The notes under the pieces were generated by a model. That model was not told the DNA's origin. It saw only the letters and a program-made list of their open reading frames with translations, and ran no database searches. Shown here piece by piece: positions 29,094 to 36,748 of a stretch of DNA of 64,000 nucleotides (positions are counted from its first letter, which is position 1; every line of letters starts with the position of its first letter). Source of the DNA: Prochlorococcus marinus CUG1417 (GTDB taxonomy: Bacteria; Cyanobacteriota; Cyanobacteriia; PCC-6307; Cyanobiaceae); assembly GCF_017695975.1 (NCBI RefSeq), contig NZ_JAAORN010000002.1, forward strand, positions 124,001 through 188,000. The letters run 5' to 3'. Both the position numbers and the translations under genes were made by a program.

Positions 29094-29543
29094 ATGGGCT
29101 TGAGTAAATTTAAAATCAATTGGGTTCTTAATGAAGAGCTTGCTGTAGGAACAGCTCCTCAAAAGCAGAAACACTTAGAAAAATTAGCCGATGAGGGTAT
29201 TAAGGCAATATTAAGTCTTTGCGGTGAAAATGAAGTAAAAAATGACCTTAATTTGGATGAATTTTTTGATCATAAAAGATATGTTTTACCAGATCATAAG
29301 ACAGGGAAGATTCTTACTTGTATTGAATTAAATGAATCATTAGAAATTTTAAGAAATTTACTTAAGTCTGGGCCCGTTTTTGTTCATTGTTATGCTGCAG
29401 TTGAAAGATCTCCTTTAGTTTGTATGGCATGGTTAATGAAGGAACATCACTTAACTCTTCAGCAATCCCTTGATTATTTAATGCAGTCAAATCCTGGGAC
29501 AAATCCTTTACCTGGTCAACTGAGAGTGCTAAAAGAGATATAA
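29094..29543 (+). CDS. Dual-specificity-type protein phosphatase
   Basis: 149 residues. VFVHCYAAVERSPL holds the HCX5R catalytic signature with Cys99 and Arg105. VLPDHKTGK at 64-72 provides a candidate general-acid Asp67. The fold is that of compact dual-specificity phosphatases, not the low-molecular-weight phosphatase (Wzb) that normally accompanies Wzc. The gene begins seven bases after the wzc stop. The inferred job is removal of phosphate from the Wzc tyrosine cluster. A distinct phosphoprotein or phosphorylated carbohydrate substrate is the alternative. It is followed 13 bases later by the YdcF gene. Confidence 0.87.
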   Translation: MGLSKFKINWVLNEELAVGTAPQKQKHLEKLADEGIKAILSLCGENEVKNDLNLDEFFDHKRYVLPDHKTGKILTCIELNESLEILRNLLKSGPVFVHCYAAVERSPLVCMAWLMKEHHLTLQQSLDYLMQSNPGTNPLPGQLRVLKEI

Positions 29544-29556
29544 AACATATGTGTAA

Positions 29557-30306
29557 ATGTACTTTATAAGTAAATTAATTCCACTTTTAATACTTCCCTT
29601 CGGCTTGACATTAATATTTTTAATTATCTTTGCAAAAAAAAAATCCTTAATTTTATTAGTTCCAACAATATTTATTTCATTTTTTGGTAATGGTATTATC
29701 TCGGAAATGTTATGGAGATATATAGAGTCTCCATGGGAAAGATTGAGTGTAAAAGAAATGCCGAAAGCCGATGCGATTGTAGTTTTGAGTCAAAAAAGGC
29801 ATTTACCACCCGGCAAAAGTAAAATAATCGAGTGGTGGCACGATCCTGATAGATTCATGTCTGGTTTGATGCTTTTAAAAGCAAAAAAAGCAGAAAAAAT
29901 AATTTTTACAGGTGGGTCTAGTCCTTATCTTCCTGAGTTACCCCCTGAAGGAAATATTTATAAGCAAGAAGCGATAGCATTTGGAATCGAACCTAATAAA
30001 ATTTTAACTACAAGACCTGTAAGTAATACCATAGAAGAATCCAAAGCAGTTAAATCTATACTTAGTAATAAAAAGGCAACAATATTATTAGTAACCAGTG
30101 CATTCCATATGAAAAGAGCAAAAAAATTATTTGAAAAAGAATCAATTATTGTTATACCTTACCCTGTAGACTTCAAATCAAGTAAATACTTTGGGAAAAA
30201 AAAATTATTAAATCCATATAATTTTTTTCCAAATGCGAGCAGTTTACATTCAAGTTCTAAAGCTATTAGAGAAATTATGGGGAGATTAAAATACAACACT
30301 TTTTAA
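29557..30306 (+). CDS. YdcF/SanA/ElyC family membrane protein (DUF218)
   Basis: 249 residues. Two hydrophobic helices occupy roughly residues 5-50 and are followed by a DUF218 domain: ADAIVVLSQ, KAEKIIFTGGSSPYL, RPVSNTIEESKAV and LLVTSAFHMKRAKKLFEK, the last with the conserved SAFHMxR. ElyC and SanA affect envelope integrity and peptidoglycan or lipid-carrier metabolism, but the reaction is unsettled. In this operon with wzc and a phosphatase it may act on undecaprenyl-linked intermediates; this is inference. The gene lies 13 bases after the phosphatase gene and 29 bases before the exonuclease gene. Confidence 0.83.
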   Translation: MYFISKLIPLLILPFGLTLIFLIIFAKKKSLILLVPTIFISFFGNGIISEMLWRYIESPWERLSVKEMPKADAIVVLSQKRHLPPGKSKIIEWWHDPDRFMSGLMLLKAKKAEKIIFTGGSSPYLPELPPEGNIYKQEAIAFGIEPNKILTTRPVSNTIEESKAVKSILSNKKATILLVTSAFHMKRAKKLFEKESIIVIPYPVDFKSSKYFGKKKLLNPYNFFPNASSLHSSSKAIREIMGRLKYNTF

Positions 30307-30335
30307 AAGATAAAATGTTATTTGCTTAATTAAAA

Positions 30336-30953
30336 ATGGAAAATTATTCAAATTTATTAATCATTGATGCAGAATGGACTGCATGGGAAGGTTCGATGGA
30401 GAGAAATTGGAGCTTAGAAAATGAATATAGAGAAATAGTACAAATTTCAGCCATTAAAATTTATAACTTAGAAACCCTTCATAATACGCAATTTTTCTCG
30501 ATTTATATAAAGCCGAAAATCAATAGTTTATTAAGTGATTACTTTATAAATCTAACGGGTATCAAACAAAAAGATATAGAGACAAATGGTATGGATTTAG
30601 TATCAGGCTCAAAATTACTTTCTGAATTTATTAAAAATTGTCATTGTCTATCATGGGGAAATGATATAAAAAGAATAAATGATAATCTAGATTTAATTTC
30701 ATCAAAATTTAAAATTAAGCCTTCAAAATCTTCAGATATTCGAGAACTATTTAGACTTTATGGAGTTAATACTAAAGATTATACTTCTGGGTTAATTGAC
30801 AATTATAGTAATGAAAAAAGCATAATTAAACCAGGAAGTAACCATAACGCATTATCGGATTGTGTCTCCATGGTTTCTGCATTATCAAAATTCGAAAGGT
30901 CTCATGGGAAAGATGTTTTAATTAATTATTTAAGCAAACTAAAAAAAATATAA
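30336..30953 (+). CDS. DEDDh 3'-5' exonuclease (KapD/ERI-like)
   Basis: 205 residues. LLIIDAEWTAWEGSM supplies the first acidic pair (D-x-E) near residues 10-12. CLSWGNDIKRINDN supplies the third motif, and SNHNALSDCVSMVSAL contains the H-N-A-x-x-D ending typical of the DEDDh class (RNase T, ERI-1, KapD). It degrades RNA or single-stranded DNA 3' ends. It is the last gene of the plus-strand block, and its stop is two bases from the convergent AcpS gene. A link to polysaccharide synthesis is not obvious; it could be a housekeeping gene at a junction of the island. Confidence 0.85.
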   Translation: MENYSNLLIIDAEWTAWEGSMERNWSLENEYREIVQISAIKIYNLETLHNTQFFSIYIKPKINSLLSDYFINLTGIKQKDIETNGMDLVSGSKLLSEFIKNCHCLSWGNDIKRINDNLDLISSKFKIKPSKSSDIRELFRLYGVNTKDYTSGLIDNYSNEKSIIKPGSNHNALSDCVSMVSALSKFERSHGKDVLINYLSKLKKI

Positions 30954-30955
30954 AT

Positions 30956-31648
30956 TCATCTTTTAATACAATATCCAATTGCCACATCAATAGAATGTGA
31001 TATGGATATTTCTAAAAATATTTTTGGATAACTTTTTAATATTACATAAGGCTTACCATTGGAATAATGTCTTATCTCAATAAAATTAAACTGAATTTTA
31101 TTTTTATTATTTAACGCTTTTATAACTGCCTCCTTAGCAGCATATATGCCTAATAAAGTTATTTTAGGATCTGGCCTAGAAAGAGAATAAACCACTTCAA
31201 GTTCAGTAAACAATGAAGATCTAAGGTTTACATTATCTGATGAGAATATATCATCAGGGAAAGAAGACAAATGTTGTATATCTACTCCTATTCCAATTTC
31301 ATTTGAATTATGATCTTGTTCATTATTAGAAGAATCAAAATAAATATTTAAATCTTTTTCTATAGAACTTTCTTTATTATTTTTTGGGAAAGTTTGATTT
31401 TTTTCAATACTATTAAGAATCTCTCTTATTGTAGTTTCAGCTGTTATTTCTTCAAATTCAATTTGGGGGAATACTTCTTCTAATCTCACTTTAACCCTTT
31501 CTGCCAATAAGGAGCTAAAAAGATTTATTACTTCCCATAATTTTGATTCTTCTGTTATCTTTACATTTTTATTTAAAGGAAATTGTTTAATTACTTCAAC
31601 TAAATTTTTATAGATATTTTTTTCCAATGTTACCAGCCCCCCAAACAT
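30956..31648 (-). CDS. Fused acyl-carrier-protein-like domain and holo-ACP synthase (AcpS) domain
   Basis: 230 residues. Residues 115-230 are an AcpS-type 4'-phosphopantetheinyl transferase: IGIGVDIQ (Asp123), FTELEVVYS, then LGIYAAKEAVIKAL with Lys172-Glu173, and ISISHSIDVAIGY. Residues 10-83 look like an acyl carrier protein. Ser46 in LFSSLLAERVKVRLEEVF sits 14 residues before the Phe of the EEVF helix, the same spacing as Ser to Phe in E. coli ACP, although the usual DSL is SSL here. Linker 84-114 is Asn/Ser-rich. The protein could therefore pantetheinylate its own carrier domain; that is inference. The gene overlaps the upstream synthetase gene by 19 bases in the -1 frame. Confidence 0.78.
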   Translation of the reverse strand: MFGGLVTLEKNIYKNLVEVIKQFPLNKNVKITEESKLWEVINLFSSLLAERVKVRLEEVFPQIEFEEITAETTIREILNSIEKNQTFPKNNKESSIEKDLNIYFDSSNNEQDHNSNEIGIGVDIQHLSSFPDDIFSSDNVNLRSSLFTELEVVYSLSRPDPKITLLGIYAAKEAVIKALNNKNKIQFNFIEIRHYSNGKPYVILKSYPKIFLEISISHSIDVAIGYCIKR

Positions 31649-34065
31649 AAATCACAAATATATCTAGCATTATTCTCAGTAGATATTACCTTTAATAAAA
31701 AAGCGTCATTTCCTCTGTCTCTCTCTAATTCATTAATATTTGCTCTGCATTTAAAACAAAAATATTCTTTTTTAATAGAACTTGAATTTAAATTATTTTC
31801 TTTATCAGAAATATCAAAAAATTCTCCCTTTGAATTTATCTTACTCTTATTATTTGATAACTTATCAATGAGATTATAAATTTGACTCCTAATTATTTTT
31901 ATAGAATCATTTTCATGATTATCAAAGATTATATTTATTTTGAAGGTATTATTTTTAATATCAAAACTTTTAAAAATTATAATAATTGTTTTATTATTAT
32001 TTAAATCAATTCTTAAACATCCATTTATTATATCTTTAAAAAACAATGCATTTTTAAAAGAAGAATCAAAAAAGTTTTCATGAATATCTTTTATAGAATT
32101 ATTATTCAACTTATATGATAATTCGATATATTCTGAATTATGCAATTCAAGATTTAAGAATAAATCCTTAGGGAAAAATTCTGTTCCTAGTCGAAATAGT
32201 TTTTCAATCACCATTAAAATAAAATATTTAATAGTTGATTCAAAATTAAATAACTTAGTGAACTCCTTTTCAAAAAGATTTAAAGAAAATATTTCTGAAT
32301 TAGAAGTATATCTATCTATTTGCTCTTTGATGTATTTGAAATAAATTTTGAAAAATTTTTCTTTATTACTTAGAGTTGAATAATCTTTATTTTGATCAAT
32401 AATTAACTTTGATATTATTTCTCTCATTATTCTTCTTTGAATTTTTCCACTTTTTGTTTTGGGTAGATAATCAAATAAAATTATTTCTTCTGGCAGATGA
32501 TATACACTTAAATTTTGTCTAATCTTATCAAGAATATTTTTATGAATATTTTCAAATTCATACTCTCTATTTTTGTTTAATGAAATAAAAATTATAGGCT
32601 TTTCACCTAAAATATTATCATTTTTTGATACGACACAAGCTTCACTGACCCCTTTTATAGAGAGACATATACTTTCAATCTCTGCGCTAGATATTCTGTG
32701 ACCTGCGGTATTTATAACATCATCACTTCTACCTCCTACATAAAGAAATCCCTTATTATCAAAATATCCAACATCATGTAATCTATAAAAACCCTCTGAA
32801 GTGAAATAATTTACTTCTCTATCAGATTGAATTTCTTTGTATATTCCTTCCCAATATTTTGAAATAATTATTTCATTTGGGTCTATATTTTCAGCATCTA
32901 GTTTTTCATTACTAAATTTTTCCTTTGCAATAAATAATCCTAAATCCTCTCTAGGTTTACCAACTGATGAATAGTCATCCGGAAGACCATCCTCATCTCT
33001 CGGAGCAACTAATATACCCCCAGTTTCAGTCTGAAAATAAGTATTAACTATTGCTTTTCTTGAAGGCTTAAAAAATTCTGCAGCCCATAAACCAACTTCA
33101 TGTGCTAGAGGTTCACCACAAGATCCTATTCTTTCTAGGCTGGGAAAAAAAGAATTATTATTATTATAAATTTTATTCTCATCAAATCTACTTTTTAGTA
33201 ATCTGAGAAAAGTAACTGATGAATAGAAGCAAGTAATTTTTAATTTATTAATTAAATCAAAAATATTTGTATTTTCTAAAAGATAATTTAAATTTTCACA
33301 CAAAATAGTTTGTGAGCCATTTGAAAGTGGGCCATAAACTGCATAAGTGTGGCCATTAATCCAACCAGCATCAGTCGCACAGAAAATGATTGAATTTTCA
33401 TTAGCCCCAAAAAAATAATTAGTAGAAAATTTTGCGTAATTTATATATGATCTAACTCCATGAACCACGCCTTTAGGTAAACCTGTTGAACCTGAAGTAA
33501 ACAATGTAAAAAGTGCAGAATCTTTTGAATATAAATTAGGTAATGATGTATATTTAATATTTTCATTAAATTCTTCAAGTAAATTTTCAGCATTTATCTT
33601 ATATTTTGCTTTTATATTCATTATTTCTATATTTTCTAATTTTTCAATTTTTGAAGATTGATTATTTGAGAAAATAACTATATCAGGTTTGAATAATTCT
33701 ATCCTTGCTAGTATTGCTTTATGAGATAAATCTTCAAAGCAAATACTATGATGAGCTCCTAGATAAGCACAGGCCAGCATAAAAATCAAAGATTCCTCTG
33801 AACTACCAATAATTCCTAAAATTTTTATCTGTTTTTTTATAGAATTATTTAAAAGCCTAGTTATTTTTCCAACAAGAGATTTAACTTGTGAATCCAGATA
33901 ATCCTTATTTATCTCTTTAATTGTCCCATCTGATTTTATTATTTTCGCTAACACATCATTTTTATTATATTTTTTTAGAATAAATTCATATAAATTGAAA
34001 TTTTGGTTTTCAAACGAATTATCTCTCCAATTTTCCGGAGGAATATCAATTATTAAATTAGACAT
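31630..34065 (-). CDS. Acyl-CoA synthetase-like AMP-forming enzyme with unknown C-terminal region and zinc-finger tail
   Basis: 811 residues. Residues 1-555 are an adenylate-forming enzyme close to acetyl/propionyl-CoA synthetases: TSGSTGLPKG at 190-199, YFQTETGG, GRSDDVINTAGHR, and KSGKIQRR with catalytic Lys541. Residues 560-765 match nothing I recognise. The tail has a CxxC pair at 770/773 and another at 804/807, ending CLGGW, and probably binds zinc. The next gene encodes an ACP-AcpS fusion and overlaps by 19 bases, so the likely role is activating an organic acid and loading it on that carrier domain. A hexapeptide acyltransferase is divergent, 58 bases away. The acid is unknown. Confidence 0.85.
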   Translation of the reverse strand: MSNLIIDIPPENWRDNSFENQNFNLYEFILKKYNKNDVLAKIIKSDGTIKEINKDYLDSQVKSLVGKITRLLNNSIKKQIKILGIIGSSEESLIFMLACAYLGAHHSICFEDLSHKAILARIELFKPDIVIFSNNQSSKIEKLENIEIMNIKAKYKINAENLLEEFNENIKYTSLPNLYSKDSALFTLFTSGSTGLPKGVVHGVRSYINYAKFSTNYFFGANENSIIFCATDAGWINGHTYAVYGPLSNGSQTILCENLNYLLENTNIFDLINKLKITCFYSSVTFLRLLKSRFDENKIYNNNNSFFPSLERIGSCGEPLAHEVGLWAAEFFKPSRKAIVNTYFQTETGGILVAPRDEDGLPDDYSSVGKPREDLGLFIAKEKFSNEKLDAENIDPNEIIISKYWEGIYKEIQSDREVNYFTSEGFYRLHDVGYFDNKGFLYVGGRSDDVINTAGHRISSAEIESICLSIKGVSEACVVSKNDNILGEKPIIFISLNKNREYEFENIHKNILDKIRQNLSVYHLPEEIILFDYLPKTKSGKIQRRIMREIISKLIIDQNKDYSTLSNKEKFFKIYFKYIKEQIDRYTSNSEIFSLNLFEKEFTKLFNFESTIKYFILMVIEKLFRLGTEFFPKDLFLNLELHNSEYIELSYKLNNNSIKDIHENFFDSSFKNALFFKDIINGCLRIDLNNNKTIIIIFKSFDIKNNTFKINIIFDNHENDSIKIIRSQIYNLIDKLSNNKSKINSKGEFFDISDKENNLNSSSIKKEYFCFKCRANINELERDRGNDAFLLKVISTENNARYICDLCLGGW
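31636..31642 (-). promoter_or_regulatory. Possible -1 slippery heptamer G GGG GGC at the synthetase/ACP-AcpS overlap
   Basis: Read in the synthetase frame the minus strand is TTG GGG GGC TGG TAA, so the heptamer fits X XXY YYZ with X and Y both G. A -1 shift here enters the frame of the ACP-AcpS gene, 12 bases before... the synthetase stop at 31632-31630 would be avoided. Natural slippage, a recent indel and a sequencing error are all possible explanations. Confidence 0.4.
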
Positions 34066-34088
34066 ATTACTAACATATTCAAAAATAT

Positions 34089-34111
34089 ATTATCCTAAAA
34101 TTATGGATAAT
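34089..34111. repeat. Inverted repeat in the divergent synthetase/acyltransferase spacer
   Basis: ATTATCC at 34089-34095 and GGATAAT at 34105-34111 form perfect 7-base arms around a 9-base spacer. It lies in the 58-base gap between two divergent start codons, 12 bases before the acyltransferase ATG. It could be an operator or a leader hairpin; AT-rich chance pairing is possible, but the CC/GG core makes it stand out. Confidence 0.4.
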
Positions 34112-34123
34112 GAAAATTAGTTT

Positions 34124-34753
34124 ATGAAAGCATTAATAAAAGTTGTTGGGCTAAATTTTATTTTTAAAATCAATAGCGCCATATGGTTTTTAATACTTAA
34201 ATTAAAAGGTATAAAAGTTGGAAGAAATTTTTATATTGAAGGTGTTATATTTCTAAAGCTTAAAGGTGATGATTATTCGAAAATTTCAATAGGGAATAAC
34301 GTATCTATCAATGGTGATTTAGATTTAAGAACTAGAGAGTCTGGGAAAATAATTATAAAAAATGATATAAACTTCGATAGTGATATAAGAATAGTAGCAG
34401 CAAGGAATAGCGAAATAAATATAGAGAATGGAGTAAGGATTGGAAGAAATACTATGATAGTTGCAGGTGAAGATGTAAAAATTGGTGCAAACGTACTTAT
34501 TGGCCCTAATTCTTTAATTCAAACTTCTAATCATGGATTTTCAAATCCAGGAGATATAAAGGGACAAAAATATTCACACAAGCGCATCGAGATTGAAAAT
34601 GGAAGTTGGATTGCTACATGCGTAATATTATTACCTGGAGCTTTTATTGGCGAAGGATCAGTAATAGGAGCAGGTTCAGTTGTTTCAAAAAAAATCAGTC
34701 CAAAATCAATTGTTTCAACTCCGCCGGCAAAAATAATATCTAAAAGATCTTAA
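34124..34753 (+). CDS. Left-handed beta-helix (hexapeptide repeat) acyltransferase, WbbJ/LacA-like
   Basis: 209 residues. From about residue 55 the chain shows hexapeptide periodicity (isoleucine/valine every six residues), for example INIENGVRIGRNTMIVAG and VKIGANVLIGPN. SNHGFSNPGDI holds the catalytic-type histidine, and IEIENGSWIATCVILLPG and IGEGSVIGAGSVV close the helix. Family members acetylate or otherwise acylate sugars from acyl-CoA, sometimes acyl-ACP. It is divergent from the acyl-activating synthetase/ACP-AcpS pair, so it may use their product; this is inference. A hydrophobic N-terminal stretch (residues 5-30) may associate with the membrane. Confidence 0.85.
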   Translation: MKALIKVVGLNFIFKINSAIWFLILKLKGIKVGRNFYIEGVIFLKLKGDDYSKISIGNNVSINGDLDLRTRESGKIIIKNDINFDSDIRIVAARNSEINIENGVRIGRNTMIVAGEDVKIGANVLIGPNSLIQTSNHGFSNPGDIKGQKYSHKRIEIENGSWIATCVILLPGAFIGEGSVIGAGSVVSKKISPKSIVSTPPAKIISKRS

Positions 34754-34780
34754 ATATAATTTATAATGATTTTAAATTAT

Positions 34781-36052
34781 TCAAAAAATAATTAACTTTA
34801 TAGCATCAGTCAATTGATCTATTTTATCAAAATATTTATCAACATACTTATTAGTAGAACTAGTTATTAATTCCTTAGATTTTTCAAGAATATAAACTAG
34901 TGCGCCGTTTTCAGAAGCCTCAATAACGGTAGTTGATGTGGGATTACAAGGTATATATATTTTTGTTCTTTTAGCAAGTTCTACAAAATCTTCATTGCCT
35001 GCAAATATCTCAAAATTTTTATTTTCAGAATTTATTGTTGATAAAAAATCATTTTTTGTTTGTGCGGGATGTAATTTTATAGCAAAACTTATATTATTTA
35101 TTTGTAGCTTTTCAATTAAAGTTTTTAGGTTTGAATACATCACTCTAGAAGTACCTATAAGCAGATCTATATCCTTTTTAAAATTTTTAGCTTTGTTTTT
35201 TATATTTTTATTTTGTTTGTAAACTTTTGATTTAACGGGATAATTAACTTCAAACTCATTTCTTGTTAAAATTATTTCGGAAGGAAGAGTAAGAATCTTT
35301 TCATATAATTTAGGATACATATACCCTATATGATTTGGTGCAATAATGGAATGTTGAAATTCCTGAGAAATAATATTTAGCTTATTAGTAAGATAGCAAA
35401 CGCTTTTAAGAGAACCATCATTTATTAGTCCTACTGAATTAAGATTTTTAAATCTTTTTAATATGTTTTTCCAAATAAAATATGATGATTTAAATTTTTT
35501 ATAGTTTTCTGTAAATATTTTTACAAAATCAATTTCAGTTTTGAAATTATTATTAATTTTTTCATCAATATATTTAAATTCTGAGATTAGAGATTTTGGT
35601 ACAAATACAAATCTACTTAATAATTTAATAATAAAATCAACACTTTCTTTTTTAAGACCGTTTTGATTTATCAAGTTATTATTAGTAATCAAAAATGATT
35701 GAGATTTAAATTTATTAATTTCTTGATTAATACAAAATAAGTTTCTATTAAAGATAAATATTCTTTTATATTGATTTTTTTTCATAAAATAAAATTTGAT
35801 AAAATAACCTATTAAATTTAAAAACTTCCTTGTCAATCTAAAGATCTTTAAAATTAAATCCTCGTATGTTTTTAAAGGATAACTGTAAATACCATTAAAT
35901 TCACACAACGCGAATTGAACATCATACCTTACAATATCCCACCATTTAAATCCTTCTGAATCAATACAAATATAAAATAATTTATTTCTTTTCTCAAAAG
36001 AATTAAAATCCAAAATAAACTTTTCTAAGTTGTCAGAAATATTATCTTTCAT
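34781..36052 (-). CDS. Putative GT-B-like glycosyltransferase at the end of the sialic-acid operon (sialyltransferase candidate)
   Basis: 423 residues, not matched confidently to a named family. The C-terminal half has a GT-B look: EFQHSIIAPNHIGYMYP, then IDLLIGTSRVM, FAIKLHPAQ, and CNPTSTTVIEASENGALVYI. An HP motif, a later S/T-rich motif and an acidic-Gly motif (INDGSL near 213) are the three marks of bacterial GT-B sialyltransferases and polysialyltransferases, but the acidic-Gly motif here is NDG, not D/E-D/E-G. It overlaps neuA by four bases, so it is coupled to the gene making CMP-sialic acid. That context is the main reason for the sialyltransferase suggestion; a capsule-type transferase using another donor is possible. 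Confidence 0.55.
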   Translation of the reverse strand: MKDNISDNLEKFILDFNSFEKRNKLFYICIDSEGFKWWDIVRYDVQFALCEFNGIYSYPLKTYEDLILKIFRLTRKFLNLIGYFIKFYFMKKNQYKRIFIFNRNLFCINQEINKFKSQSFLITNNNLINQNGLKKESVDFIIKLLSRFVFVPKSLISEFKYIDEKINNNFKTEIDFVKIFTENYKKFKSSYFIWKNILKRFKNLNSVGLINDGSLKSVCYLTNKLNIISQEFQHSIIAPNHIGYMYPKLYEKILTLPSEIILTRNEFEVNYPVKSKVYKQNKNIKNKAKNFKKDIDLLIGTSRVMYSNLKTLIEKLQINNISFAIKLHPAQTKNDFLSTINSENKNFEIFAGNEDFVELAKRTKIYIPCNPTSTTVIEASENGALVYILEKSKELITSSTNKYVDKYFDKIDQLTDAIKLIIF

Positions 36053-36741
36053 TTCTCTTGATAATTATTTAAATATTTTCTTGCATTTTCTAAATCTTCA
36101 AAATTATCAATATCTATAGACCTCTCTTTTTCCATAATGACAAGTCCTAAATCCCCTCCCCATAATTTACCTGTTAAATCAAATAATTCTCTTTTTACAG
36201 AAAAAATGGCTCCATTTCTTCTATAAAAAATAGGTAACTTTTGCCTGCTTAAGAATTCATAATTCGGAAGGAGAGATTTAGCATTACCTTCTTCTAAAAT
36301 ATAAGTTTTTGCGGCGCTATTATCAGATTTATAAACACTTAAAACTGAATCATAATTTTCTTGATTAATCATATTTAATGCATTTAAAATATCTTTTTTC
36401 TGCCTTAAAGGTGAAGTTACTTGAAGTATAGTAATTGAATTAAATCTTTCACATTTGAAATCAACTTCTTTAAGTAAATGTTTTACAACAGATGCTGTAG
36501 TAGCATCATCAGTAGCCAGTTCCATTGGTCTATTTACTAAAAAAATACCATTATTCAATGTAATATTTTTAAGCTCGTGATCTTCTGTTGATACGAAAAT
36601 ATTATTTAATGGAAAAGCCGATTTTGCTTGATTAATAGTCCATTCTAGAAGAGAAATATTTTTATATATTTTCCTAGCATTTTTTCCAGGAATACCCTTA
36701 CTTCCACCTCTTACTGGAATAATACATAAATTTTTATCCAT
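36049..36741 (-). CDS. neuA: CMP-sialic acid synthetase (N-acylneuraminate cytidylyltransferase)
   Basis: 230 residues. CIIPVRGGSKGIPGKNARKI at 6-25 is the CTP-binding signature of CMP-Neu5Ac/CMP-legionaminate synthetases. LQVTSPLRQKKDI and FYRRNGAIFSVKRELF follow in the standard order, and ERSIDIDNFEDLENA is the usual C-terminal metal-binding segment. It activates a nonulosonic acid with CTP. It lies seven bases after neuC and overlaps the putative transferase gene by four bases. Whether the sugar is neuraminic, legionaminic or a related acid is not fixed by this protein, but no UDP-sugar dehydratase/aminotransferase pair for legionaminic or pseudaminic acid is present nearby. Confidence 0.9.
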   Translation of the reverse strand: MDKNLCIIPVRGGSKGIPGKNARKIYKNISLLEWTINQAKSAFPLNNIFVSTEDHELKNITLNNGIFLVNRPMELATDDATTASVVKHLLKEVDFKCERFNSITILQVTSPLRQKKDILNALNMINQENYDSVLSVYKSDNSAAKTYILEEGNAKSLLPNYEFLSRQKLPIFYRRNGAIFSVKRELFDLTGKLWGGDLGLVIMEKERSIDIDNFEDLENARKYLNNYQEK

Positions 36742-36748
36742 AATAAAA

